This document shows, one piece after another, positions 27,343-34,953 of a stretch of 64,000 nt of DNA. The notes beneath the pieces are model-generated. The model searched no databases, was not told the DNA's origin, and saw nothing but the letters and a program-made list of their open reading frames with translations. The stretch covers positions 1,488,001-1,552,000 of the forward strand of contig NZ_CP015579.1 of the NCBI RefSeq assembly GCF_002163585.1, in the 5' to 3' direction. Each line of letters begins with the position of its first letter. Within the stretch, counting starts at the first letter, position 1. The translations under genes and the position numbers were made by a program. This DNA comes from Tatumella citrea (GTDB taxonomy: Bacteria; Pseudomonadota; Gammaproteobacteria; Enterobacterales; Enterobacteriaceae).

Positions 27343-28175
27343 TTAAACGGCTACCAGGGGCTGGGTTCGGTACTCTACCGGACTTAGCCCTTTTAGTTTC
27401 AGTTTTATTCTTTCATGATTGTAATAGTGGATATACTCATCGATTGCTATGCGTAACTCTTTTATATCTCTAGATTCACTGAGGTAAAAGCATTCCGCCT
27501 TTAATGTCCCGAAGAAGCTTTCTATTACCGCATTGTCATAGCAGTTGCCCTTTCGTGACATGCTCTGTTTCAGCCCTGCTTCCTTAAGTCGCTTCTGATA
27601 TTGCACCATTTGATACTGCCAACCCTGATCTGAATGGAGCAACGGGTATTCACCTTCGTTCAGCACTGATAACGCTTTAGTCAACATATCATCTACCATC
27701 GACAACCGGGGGCGATGTTCCATTTGATATGCCACGATTTCACCGTTATAAAGATCAAGTATCGGAGATAAGTACAGCTTTTCCCCGCCAACTTTAAATT
27801 CCGTAACGTCCGTGACCCACTTCTGATTTGGTCTGTCCGCAGTAAACTTACGATCCAGCACATTACCGGCAGCTTTGCCGTATCGGCCTTTGTAAGAGTT
27901 GTACTTTTTCACTCTGATACAGGATGCCAGCTGTAACTGCTTCATGAGCCTCTGAACCGTTTTATGATTCAGTAAACACCCCGACCCGCAAGCGTGATCC
28001 TGCGATATCCATATCGCCCTTTATGGTGATGGAACAACGCCAGGATCCGACGCTTATCATCGGCATATTTATCTGCCTTTTTGCCGCATGACAACTGCCA
28101 GTAAAACGTACTTCTGGCTAACTCAGCGGCTTTCAGCAAACGCGCCAAAGGAAATTGTGACCTTAGCTCATTCAC
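27343..28175 (-). pseudogene. IS3-family transposase OrfB (integrase core), frameshifted
   Basis: The DDE transposase half of the IS. The part at 28175-27969 has the HTH_21 region (ELARSTFYWQL, HHHKGRYGYRRITL). The frame then meets a stop, and the downstream part (to 27343) resumes in another frame with LNHKTVQRLMKQ and the rve core: Asp in WVTDVTEF, Asp in LHSDQGWQYQ and Glu in NAVIESFFGTLKAE. One base is missing near 27970-27990 relative to the family, where GVY should run into LNHKT. An internal ATG at 27945 would yield only the C-terminal 200 residues. A sequencing error cannot be excluded. Confidence 0.85.
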
Positions 28176-28693
28176 GACTTGCGTTTTATCCCGCGTTTTG
28201 GCGTGTTTTTTTCCCTGAGTAAGGCTTGAAGCTTTTTTAAGTAAGCCACTTCGACGCGTAGTTGCTCAAGCTCTTCGCGTTCGTCCGTATTGAGGGTGGT
28301 CTGAGAAAGGTTAACCGCTTTCTTTTCAGGTGTATCTGGCATCGTTTTTTTCCTGCCGCGGTTGACTTTGAGGGCTTCAATACCCCCCTCATCATACAAC
28401 CGTTCCCACAGACATACTGAGGAAAAAGCAGGGATAGCGAATTTGGCACAGACTTCGCGAACAGACAGACGGTGTTCACGCATAGACAAGATAACAGACT
28501 CTTTGAAAGCCGGAGAATAGGTGAAGCACCGCATAGTCAGCCCGGCTTCGCCATGAAGCTGCCATAAAGCAGTCCACTTTCTTACGGCACTGTTATCGAT
28601 ACCAAACCGTTTTGCTGTCGCTTTCTGTCCCTCCAGTCCGGAAAGGTAGTGCTGCACGACCTCAAGTTTGAAGCTGAGAGAATACTTACTCAT
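28172..28693 (-). CDS. IS3-family transposase OrfA (IS150 InsJ-like)
   Basis: DNA-binding half of an IS150-type transposase, 173 residues from the ATG at 28693, the same length as IS150 OrfA. It has two HTH segments (about 12-50, HYLSGLEGQKATAKRFGI; and 70-105, MREHRLSVREVCAKFAIP) and a C-terminal leucine-zipper stretch (LEQLRVEVAYLKKLQALL). An A-AAA-AAC slippery heptamer near its 3' end would allow a -1 shift into the OrfB frame. Confidence 0.88.
   Translation of the reverse strand: MSKYSLSFKLEVVQHYLSGLEGQKATAKRFGIDNSAVRKWTALWQLHGEAGLTMRCFTYSPAFKESVILSMREHRLSVREVCAKFAIPAFSSVCLWERLYDEGGIEALKVNRGRKKTMPDTPEKKAVNLSQTTLNTDEREELEQLRVEVAYLKKLQALLREKNTPKRGIKRKS
28205..28211 (-). other. Programmed -1 frameshift site of the IS
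   Basis: Read on the minus strand, the zero-frame codons GAA-AAA-AAC contain the heptamer A-AAA-AAC. A -1 slip continues KKHAKTRDKTQVV into the OrfB frame without a stop, fusing OrfA and OrfB as in other IS3-family elements. Confidence 0.7.
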
Positions 28694-28817
28694 AAAAAAC
28701 TGCACCTTACTCAGTTGGGTGTCCAACTTTTGGGGTGCAGTTCAATCAGGCGGTTTTTTGTTTTCTGCGGTAGGAGCATAATATCACTTCATAATATTAT
28801 TTAACTGACGTGTTAAT

Positions 28818-29069
28818 TCAGATAACGTGAATGGCGTTGTTTTTTTGCTTGTTTTCTAAGTTCTCTCCCGGGCCTCGATCGCCTGAAATTACCGGCTTCT
28901 GCTCCAGGCTTCCTTCCGTATCAGATATTGCTCTGGCCTCTAAATCATGAAACGTGAAATCAGTTTTCAGGTATGGATATTTTTCCTGAGTCATTATCTT
29001 CGTGCCGTTCCGGGTTGAATTGAAAACATCGCTATGGGGCTTATTTCGGTGGGGGTAAAGCACCAGCAA
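28818..29069 (-). pseudogene. Decayed tyrosine recombinase (integrase) C-terminal fragment
   Basis: An 83-codon frame whose middle reads KYPYLKTDFTFHDLEARAISD, resembling the box II region of phage and island integrases (FTFHD-x-[RK]A-x-x-SD), followed by a region where the catalytic HxxR/Tyr part should be but which has drifted (VISGDRGPGENLENKQ). No N-terminal half is present. It lies 50 bp beyond the right leuZ repeat, as expected for leftover island machinery. Assigned by eye only. Confidence 0.45.
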
Positions 29070-29073
29070 TTTA

Positions 29074-29316
29074 GTGCTAACCTCTTTCTGGTCTTACGAC
29101 GACAGGCAATACATAATTTCCCGGACATCTGAGGTTTACCCGTTTTTATTCATGAACCAGTGCCTTGTTTATCGTCAGCTAAGCGGATTAGCAGAGAAAA
29201 TACATGAGCGCCACGGGCCAAAGGACAAGCCAGCGTATTTCACCATGGATGGCAGTGAGGTCAGGAGCCTGGTCATCACCAAATATTTTCAATCCAAAAG
29301 AGTGTTTGCTGCCTGA
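29074..29316 (+). CDS. Unrecognised short frame in decayed island DNA
   Basis: An 80-codon frame (or 56 codons from the ATG at 29149) with protein-like composition, for example YRQLSGLAEKIHERHGPK and DGSEVRSLVITKYF. I do not recognise it and see no good ribosome site. It may be a remnant, since after its stop an overlapping frame continues with LALYGLRVFAISRTVQVL. Neighbours are an integrase fragment and a region of operators. Confidence 0.25.
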   Translation: MLTSFWSYDDRQYIISRTSEVYPFLFMNQCLVYRQLSGLAEKIHERHGPKDKPAYFTMDGSEVRSLVITKYFQSKRVFAA

Positions 29317-29495
29317 ACTGGCCCTGTATGGCCTGCGGGTATTTGCCATTTCCCGGACTGTACAGGTGTTAAAAATCTACAGTAATGTGTAGCAACATTA
29401 TGAATTAACGGGAAAATACTCAGATTTACCAGCCATATCAATGCAGCCAGTTACTACCTCCTTAAAAATATTTTTCATCTATCGTGAAAATTAAC

Positions 29496-29510
29496 TAGAC
29501 GACCGGTCTA
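29496..29510. promoter_or_regulatory. TetR-type operator copy 1
   Basis: TAGAC-GACCG-GTCTA: perfect 5-bp arms around five bases. The same 15-mer recurs exactly at 31597-31611 before the TetR gene, and with two changes at 29643-29657, so it is probably the binding site of that regulator. Confidence 0.75.
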
Positions 29511-29531
29511 TTAGTTTGTTAGCTTAAAGCC

Positions 29532-29649
29532 ATGGAACGAACTGACGAGATTCTGAAGTCATTGATACTGTCTGGTGTCATACCAGTCTAAGACCTGGCT
29601 CAGAAAATTGCTGGTTTAACTGCCATAGGTGACATTCATTTATAGTTGA
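29532..29649 (+). pseudogene. Short interrupted frame, possible regulator N-terminus
   Basis: ATG at 29532 opens MERTDEILKSLILSGVIPV, then a TAA, after which the same frame reads DLAQKIAGLTAIGDIH to a TAG. It looks like a degraded HTH-regulator start. It lies between operator copies 1 and 2. The match to any family is too weak to name. Confidence 0.2.
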
Positions 29650-29657
29650 CCGGTCTA
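29643..29657. promoter_or_regulatory. TetR-type operator copy 2
   Basis: TAGTTGACCGGTCTA differs from copies 1 and 3 at two positions in the left arm. It ends 57 bp before the DJ-1-like gene start, a typical repressor position. Confidence 0.7.
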
Positions 29658-29714
29658 TTATTTTAGTTTGCTAACGACCTGTTTGCTTAATTAAAAATCT
29701 GTTTTTGGAGAACG

Positions 29715-30398
29715 ATGATGAAAATTCTGATGGTACTGACCTCACACGACAAACTGGGTGAAACTGGCCGTAAAACGGGTTTCTGGCTTGAGGAGCTGGC
29801 CGCACCTTACTATGCCTTTAAAGATGCAGGTGCCGAAATTGTGCTGGCATCTCCGTTGGGTGGAAATCCTCCGCTGGATCCGAAAAGTAACGAACCAGAT
29901 TTTCAGACCGAATTTACTCACCGTTTTGAAGCTGATACCGATGCGATGGCGCAACTGGCTACCACTGTCCGTCTGGACACTGTTTCCCAGACAGAATTTG
30001 ACGCTATTTTTTATCCGGGGGGACATGGTCCACTGTGGGATCTGGCAGAAGACAAGCATTCCATTGCACTGATCGAGTCATTTTTCTCTGCAGGTAAAAG
30101 CATTGCTTTTGTTTGTCATGCTCCCGGGGTACTGCGTCATGTAAAAGCTCCGGATGGCCGCCCGTTGGTTGCTGGTCGTCAGGTCACCGGATTCACTAAT
30201 ACGGAAGAAGAAGCCGTTGGTCTGACCCGTGTGGTGCCATTCCTGGTAGAAGATGAGCTAATAGCAAAAGGTGGTATCTATTCCAAAGGTGCAGACTGGA
30301 GCTCTTATGTGGTTACCGACGGTTTATTGATCACCGGCCAAAACCCGGGTTCTTCAGCGGCGGCTGCGGTTCAACTACTGGACCAACTGGCGAAATAA
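29715..30398 (+). CDS. DJ-1/PfpI superfamily protein (Hsp31-like, class I glutamine amidotransferase fold)
   Basis: Cytosolic protein of 227 residues of the type 1 glutamine-amidotransferase-like/DJ-1 superfamily. The nucleophile elbow carries Cys134-His135 in FVCHAPGVL, and Glu16 in GETGRKTGFWLEEL matches the family's acidic residue. PGGHGPLWDL is also typical. Relatives act as glyoxalase III or protein-protecting enzymes against methylglyoxal and other electrophiles; that role is inferred. GGAG precedes the start by about 6 bases. Two TetR-type operators upstream and the NemR-like gene downstream suggest induction by electrophiles. Confidence 0.85.
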   Translation: MMKILMVLTSHDKLGETGRKTGFWLEELAAPYYAFKDAGAEIVLASPLGGNPPLDPKSNEPDFQTEFTHRFEADTDAMAQLATTVRLDTVSQTEFDAIFYPGGHGPLWDLAEDKHSIALIESFFSAGKSIAFVCHAPGVLRHVKAPDGRPLVAGRQVTGFTNTEEEAVGLTRVVPFLVEDELIAKGGIYSKGADWSSYVVTDGLLITGQNPGSSAAAAVQLLDQLAK

Positions 30399-30488
30399 AT
30401 CTTCCCGGGACAGGGGAGGTTGTAAGCCAGCCTCCCGTCTTCGGGTAACTAAAGATAACCCCACTGATAGTGATAAGTGAGATTTAGA

Positions 30489-31244
30489 ATGAGCAAAAAA
30501 TCATTAGGTTATGCTGTTTTAGGTTTGGCGCTATCTGCCTGTACTTATACATCAATGGCAGAACCGGTAAAAAATATCGTTCTGGTGCATGGCGCTTTTG
30601 TTGATGGATCTGGCTGGAATCCGGTTGCCAGCATCCTGACTAAGCAGGGTTATCAGGTTTCAATTGTGCAGGAACCCCAGACTTCTCTGGCAGATGACGT
30701 GGCAGCGACCAAACGGGTACTGAAGATGCAAACCGGGAAAACATTGCTGGTCGGGCACAGTTATGGCGGGATGATTATTAGCGATGCTGGTAATGACCCA
30801 TCTGTAGCTGGTCTGGTCTACATTGCAGCCATGCAGCCAGATAAAGGAGATTCGCTGTTAAGCCTGGCAAAAAAATATCCCCCGGCCGGCCATTCGATTG
30901 TCGAAACGGATGATCACTTCCTCTACCTGAAGCCATCAGCCTTCCATGCTGATTTTGCGGCAGATCTGCCTGAAAAGGTAACAGATCTGATGGCCCGGTC
31001 GCAGGTTATGCCCGCAGTTGCAGCTTTTACCGCACCGGCAGGAGAACCGGCATGGAAACATAAACCCAGCTGGGCAGTTGTTGCAACCGAAGATCGTGCT
31101 ATAAATCCACAGTTGGAGCGCTTTATGGCTAAGCGGGCAGACAGCATAGTTATCGAACTAAAAGGTAATCATGCTATTTATGCGTCACAGCCTCAGGCAA
31201 TTGCATCCGTTATCGAAAAAGCGGCTCAATCGCTGTCCCGTTGA
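30489..31244 (+). CDS. Exported alpha/beta hydrolase (possible lipoprotein)
   Basis: Alpha/beta-fold hydrolase of 251 residues from the ATG at 30489. The N-terminus (MSKKSLGYAVLGLALSAC) ends in LSAC, a lipobox, so Cys18 may be lipidated; a Sec cut after SMA is the alternative. The oxyanion LVHGAFVDGSGW and nucleophile elbow GHSYGG (89-94, Ser91) are present, with an acid in ATEDRAI and His in GNHAIYASQP. It resembles EstC/MenH-like esterases. It is 90 bp downstream of the DJ-1 gene on the same strand, perhaps cotranscribed. Substrate unknown. Confidence 0.85.
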   Translation: MSKKSLGYAVLGLALSACTYTSMAEPVKNIVLVHGAFVDGSGWNPVASILTKQGYQVSIVQEPQTSLADDVAATKRVLKMQTGKTLLVGHSYGGMIISDAGNDPSVAGLVYIAAMQPDKGDSLLSLAKKYPPAGHSIVETDDHFLYLKPSAFHADFAADLPEKVTDLMARSQVMPAVAAFTAPAGEPAWKHKPSWAVVATEDRAINPQLERFMAKRADSIVIELKGNHAIYASQPQAIASVIEKAAQSLSR

Positions 31245-31631
31245 CAGATAACAGGGTCCGTAAAGAACTGGCACTTTCCCGTTTGTGAACCGGTAACCCG
31301 TTACAATTACTGATTTATGAACGGGAAATGTGAATAAAAGTCTGTCGGGCATCAGAGTACCTAAAGTTCAGTGACTGCTAAGCGCGGGAACTATTATCTG
31401 AACCTTATTTTCCCTGTAATTGCATAAACGATATGGCAGGGCAGCAAGCATAAAACTGGCCGTAGCGAGGCGAGTTCAACCACAGGCTTAATCATCCCGG
31501 TTTTATTAAAAATGGCAGGTTACGGTGAACCATAAACCTGAGCTCTGCCAGACGGAAGTCGGGTTTTATCTGTCAATTCTGCCGGAAATCATTCCGTAGA
31601 CGACCGGTCTAGTCTCTGATAAATTGACGCT
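31245..31631. other. Intergenic gap before the TetR gene (387 bp)
   Basis: Apart from the TetR-type operator at 31597-31611, I see no gene or hairpin terminator. A promoter for the regulator is likely near the operator. Confidence 0.4.
31597..31611. promoter_or_regulatory. TetR-type operator copy 3
   Basis: TAGACGACCGGTCTA, identical to copy 1, ends 20 bp before the start of the TetR-family gene, as expected for autorepression. Confidence 0.78.
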
Positions 31632-32237
31632 ATGAAAACTGCAACTAAACAACAAAACCAGCAAGTTCGTGAACATATTCTTGTTACCGGTCAGCGTATT
31701 ATGGCGGGGAAAGGGTTCTCGGCGGTCGGTCTGAAAGAGATCCTTGAGGAATCTGATATTCCTAAGGGCTCTTTTTATTACTATTTTTCCTCAAAAGAAG
31801 ATTTTGGCGTAGCCATGCTCGAACACTATTTTGAGGACTATCTGGACGATCTTAACCAGACGCTGGCTGAGCCAGGCCTTAACAATGCTCAGAGGCTGGT
31901 AAATTACTGGCAGAAATGGCGAGCGACACAGTCATTTCATGATTGTCAGGGGAAATGTCTGGCAGTAAAACTTGGAGCGGAAGTAGCAGATCTGTCAGAT
32001 AAAATGCGTATGGCATTGATGCACGGAACCGCTGGTATCATTTCCCGTCTGGCAGAAGCACTGGAAGCAGGTGCGGCGGAAGGGTCTTTAACACTCGAAG
32101 ACGAGCCTGAAAAGGTTGCCGAAAGTTTGTATCAGTTGTGGGTTGGTGCCAGTGTGATGGTGAAAATAGTAAGAACAGTCACACCATTCGATACTGCGAT
32201 GAAAATGACCCTGCAGGTTTTACATATCTCAGTTTAA
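31632..32237 (+). CDS. TetR/AcrR-family regulator, NemR-like
   Basis: Repressor of 201 residues. The N-terminal HTH (about 12-60, GFSAVGLKEILEESDIPKGSFYYYFSSKEDF) is typical TetR. The ligand domain aligns with E. coli NemR: KCLAVKLGAEVADLSDKMR corresponds to NemR GCLTVKLSAEVCDLSEDMR, placing Cys109 at the redox-sensing Cys106 of NemR, with an extra Cys105 nearby. NemR senses electrophiles, methylglyoxal and chlorine species. The operator just upstream implies autoregulation and shared control with the DJ-1 gene. nemA/gloA, the E. coli partners, are absent from this window. Confidence 0.85.
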   Translation: MKTATKQQNQQVREHILVTGQRIMAGKGFSAVGLKEILEESDIPKGSFYYYFSSKEDFGVAMLEHYFEDYLDDLNQTLAEPGLNNAQRLVNYWQKWRATQSFHDCQGKCLAVKLGAEVADLSDKMRMALMHGTAGIISRLAEALEAGAAEGSLTLEDEPEKVAESLYQLWVGASVMVKIVRTVTPFDTAMKMTLQVLHISV

Positions 32238-32326
32238 CAGCCGGTGAGTTTCTGTGGCAGTAATACAGGCAAGGGGAACTCCGGTTTAACCTACCCGAAA
32301 GTAAATACCAGGATACAATGTGTGTT

Positions 32327-32349
32327 AACCGCTCTCATGCGGTTTTTCT
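32327..32349 (+). terminator. Terminator of the TetR gene
   Basis: AACCGC/GCGGTT stem with a TCTCAT loop and TTTTTCTT, 90 bp after the regulator stop. Confidence 0.75.
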
Positions 32350-32696
32350 TATCTGAGTAATTTTATCACCCGGTTATTCTCCAGTGATCTTTTAGCCTGC
32401 CTGTCAGTAAACACAGAAAAGAGTACTGATATCCCACCTTAAGAAACCAGGATATTTATTCTGATTAAAAATTTGCTATTGGGCTGAGCATAGCTGATAC
32501 GCCCAATAAACTATGTTTTACTGAAAGTTACAATCAGGTTTCTAAATATTATTTTTCGGTTTATTACCTGAGTCTAAGTGAAGGGCGGGTTTGAAGGGTA
32601 GACCGGAAAATATTTATTTATCAAGCGAATTAACTGAAATAAAAGCAACATAAATTATAGGGTTAAACAATTTTCCCGTAATTACACATAGCTCTG

Positions 32697-32722
32697 CGGC
32701 TCCGCTTTGGCGGGGCCGTTTT
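32697..32722 (+). terminator. Orphan terminator before the 153-residue gene
   Basis: A perfectly base-paired 9-bp stem (32697-32705 with 32710-32718, allowing one G-T) with a TTTG loop and TTTTGTTTT. No coding gene precedes it within 450 bp on the plus strand. Confidence 0.8.
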
Positions 32723-32792
32723 GTTTTGGGCACAGGAATTATTTGCTGCAGTAACTATGCTTATCAGTGACAGGTCTGTTAAGGAGAAAACC

Positions 32793-33254
32793 ATGAATAT
32801 TACTTACGATGATTTAGTGGAAAAACAAAAACTTTTAGATCGGAAATATACGGAGCGGGTTGCAGATCTGATTGAGGGTGCAGAGAAAATTCTCGAAGAG
32901 TACCGCGAATCACTGGTATACCACGGTGATAACAGAGCAAAAATTGCTTTCATCGGGGAAATCCAGAATGGAAAAGCTGAGTTTGTCAGACTGAGTGAAG
33001 CGCAGCTGAATGAAGAGCAACGGTTAAAGTTCGCTATTCTGACGGACCTTTCCGTTAATGAGATTAAAAAGCGTTTTGCTAACGTTGAGCTCACATTATC
33101 CATGCGGGAAGGAAAGATCTTTGTGCTGGTGGGGGATGCGACAGGGGCCCCTTTCATTATTCCTGCAGATAATTCAGCATATAGTTACCATCAGGTTTGC
33201 CTGGCAATTAAGAAAAACATTTCTGACAGGCTTGATGCCGAAATGCCACGTTAA
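32793..33254 (+). CDS. Hypothetical protein, 153 residues
   Basis: I do not recognise this protein. The ATG at 32793 follows AAGGAG at ideal spacing, which sets the start over a longer in-frame opening. The sequence is soluble and charged: a helical, acidic first half (VADLIEGAEKILEEYRES), a central AKIAFIGEIQNGKAEFVRLSE segment, a KFAILTDLSVNEIKKRF helix and a GKIFVLVGDATGAPFIIPAD beta-like end. No signal peptide, membrane segment or metal motif is visible. It stands alone between two terminators, so it is a single-gene unit. Confidence 0.8.
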   Translation: MNITYDDLVEKQKLLDRKYTERVADLIEGAEKILEEYRESLVYHGDNRAKIAFIGEIQNGKAEFVRLSEAQLNEEQRLKFAILTDLSVNEIKKRFANVELTLSMREGKIFVLVGDATGAPFIIPADNSAYSYHQVCLAIKKNISDRLDAEMPR

Positions 33255-33267
33255 TAACCTGCATAGA

Positions 33268-33293
33268 AACCCCGCAATGGCGGGGTTTTTTAC
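33268..33293 (+). terminator. Terminator of the 153-residue gene
   Basis: ACCCCGC/GCGGGGT stem with a short AATG loop and six T, starting 14 bp after the stop codon. Confidence 0.9.
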
Positions 33294-33522
33294 GGGTGTG
33301 ACTCCGGGGCTGCAGGAAGTTAGCCAGGGTGCGTGAAATAAGTAGCGCTCACTGGAAACTTAATTCTGAACTACTGTTGTAAACCGATGAGCTCACGGAT
33401 ACGCAGGATTGTATAAGAGTGGCAGAAAATCACCGTACAGAGACGTTGATTATGTTAACTCCGCGTGGATAAATCTTCAGTTCCGTTCAGGTAGCTTTCA
33501 GGCAGCTAAAATTTCAGGCACT

Positions 33523-34272
33523 TTACAGCAATGTGATTCCCTTTTGCTGTAACCATTCAGGCATCTGTTGTGCAGGATCCCCGTCGATTATCATCGTACT
33601 GGCCAGAGCCAAATCGCCAATAGCGTATGCAGAGGCTGAATTGAGTTTCTCTTTCGAGACCATGACAATGGTTTCTGCAGCACGGGAAGCCAGCGCCCGT
33701 TTTACTCCTGCTTCTTCGTAGTTTCCGGTGGTCAGGCCTGCGGTTTTATGTACCCCTGTTACCCCCATAAAAAACAGATCTGCGTTAATCCGGGCTATGG
33801 CTTCAAATACCGTGCTGCCGACAGCCACTAATGAATGACGATAAAGTTGCCCGCCAATCAAAATCACTTCGACCAATGGCAGCTCAGCTAATGCCACAGC
33901 AATTGTCGGACTGTGGGTGATTGCCGTAAATATCAGATCTTTTGGTAACTGACGAACCATTGCTTCAGTGGTCGTTCCACCGTCAATGATGACGACCTGA
34001 CCGGGCTGGATCAGTCGCGCCGCCTTTTTGGCAATATATTGCTTAGAGAGTGTTTGCACGTTTTTGCGTGTTTGTATATCGGCCGTTGCGGCAGAAACCG
34101 GCAGAGCACCACCATGAACCCGCTGGAGTAATCCATCGGCAGCCAGCTCGCGCAGATCCCTGCGTACAGAATCTTCTGAAACCCCAAAGCGCAAGCTGAG
34201 GTCGCCGGACATCACCTGGCTTTCGGCTGCCAGTATTGCAAGGATTTGTTGTTTACGCTGAGCAGATAGCAT
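33523..34272 (-). CDS. DeoR/GlpR-family transcriptional regulator
   Basis: Repressor of 249 residues. The N-terminal DeoR winged HTH (about 3-58) has LRFGVSEDSVRRDLRELAADGLLQRVHGGAL, the family signature, and the C-terminal sugar-phosphate isomerase-like sensor (DeoRC) has IIDGGTTTEAMV and LFFMGVTGVH. Members usually sense a phosphorylated sugar or nucleoside. It is divergent from nudK with an 81-bp gap, so nudK may be a target; no sugar operon lies next to it. Confidence 0.88.
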   Translation of the reverse strand: MLSAQRKQQILAILAAESQVMSGDLSLRFGVSEDSVRRDLRELAADGLLQRVHGGALPVSAATADIQTRKNVQTLSKQYIAKKAARLIQPGQVVIIDGGTTTEAMVRQLPKDLIFTAITHSPTIAVALAELPLVEVILIGGQLYRHSLVAVGSTVFEAIARINADLFFMGVTGVHKTAGLTTGNYEEAGVKRALASRAAETIVMVSKEKLNSASAYAIGDLALASTMIIDGDPAQQMPEWLQQKGITLL

Positions 34273-34353
34273 GATTTTTCTTTCTTGTTTTTTCCTGAAT
34301 GTGCGTTATTTTGCATGTTATGGTCATTGGTGTCATCTTAAAAAGAGAAATTT

Positions 34354-34953
34354 ATGCAGCCGAAAATACGCAATATCCGTGAGCAGTTATTATCCGATAA
34401 CTGGTACATCCTGAAAAAATATACTTTTGAACTGCTGCGTTCCGACGGGCAGTGGCAGGAACAGCAACGTGAGGCCTACGATCGTGGAAACGGTGCTGTC
34501 ATCCTGTTGTATAACCGCCAAAAGCGTTGTGTTGTACTTACCAGGCAGTTTCGTTTTCCGGTATTTATTAATGGTCATCATGGGTTATTGATAGAGGCAG
34601 CTGCCGGGTTGCTGGACGATATTTCCCCTGAGGCACGGATTATTGCGGAAACTGAGGAAGAAACCGGCTACCGGATTCAGCAGCTAAAAAAGATTATGGA
34701 AGTCTATATGAGCCCGGGCTCAGTCACCGAAAAATTATATTTCTTTATCGCCGAATATAATGATGCAGATCGCTGCGGCACTGGAGGGGGACTGGCCGGG
34801 GAAGGGGAGGATATTGAGGTACTGGAATGGCCATTATCCCGGGCACTGGCTGCGATTGAAAGCGGGGAAATTGCTGACGCGAAAACGATTATTTTATTGC
34901 AATATCTGGCCTTAAATGTTTTATCGGCTCCGGGCAAAGCTGCCGAAGGTTAA
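34354..34953 (+). CDS. nudK: Nudix hydrolase NudK-like (GDP-mannose pyrophosphatase)
   Basis: Cytosolic Nudix hydrolase of 199 residues (E. coli NudK 191). YDRGNGAVILLYN, the MSPGSVTEKLYFFIAEY block and EDIEVLEWP follow NudK closely. The Nudix box runs from GLLDDISPEARII to AETEEETGY; the core EEETG is intact, but the Arg-Glu preceding it in the consensus is replaced by IAE, so activity should be checked. NudK cleaves GDP-mannose and related nucleoside diphosphate sugars. It lies divergent from the DeoR gene. Confidence 0.85.
   Translation: MQPKIRNIREQLLSDNWYILKKYTFELLRSDGQWQEQQREAYDRGNGAVILLYNRQKRCVVLTRQFRFPVFINGHHGLLIEAAAGLLDDISPEARIIAETEEETGYRIQQLKKIMEVYMSPGSVTEKLYFFIAEYNDADRCGTGGGLAGEGEDIEVLEWPLSRALAAIESGEIADAKTIILLQYLALNVLSAPGKAAEG

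Larger units (their letters stand above)
27311..28744 (-). mobile_element. IS3-family (IS150 group) insertion sequence, 1,434 bp
   Basis: It is bounded by imperfect 24-bp inverted repeats starting TGAACTG and ending CAGTTCA (27311 on, and up to 28744). The trinucleotide TCA is present on both sides (27308-27310 and 28746-28748), with one extra A at 28745, fitting a 3-bp target duplication. Two overlapping transposase frames lie on the minus strand, and the length fits IS150-type elements (about 1.44 kb). The second frame is disrupted, so the copy is probably inactive alone. Confidence 0.92.
27200..28767 (+). repeat. Right direct repeat of leuZ 3' end, split by an IS
   Basis: The second 130-bp copy of the leuZ 3' segment: 27200-27310 matches 26184-26294, and 28749-28767 matches 26295-26313. 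It contains a truncated tRNA-Leu (no 5' half) and cannot give a tRNA. The inserted element sits in its terminator loop, with TCA on both sides. Confidence 0.9.
32238..32792. other. Intergenic gap with two terminators (555 bp)
   Basis: It contains the terminator of the TetR gene (32327-32349) and, about 350 bp on, a second strong terminator (32697-32722) with no annotated gene before it. The AT-rich stretch between them has no plausible coding frame; a small RNA ending at the second terminator is possible. Confidence 0.4.

Noticed and set aside
27969..28175. A separate small protein of 68 residues
   Set aside because: It is the N-terminal piece of the IS OrfB, cut by a frameshift.
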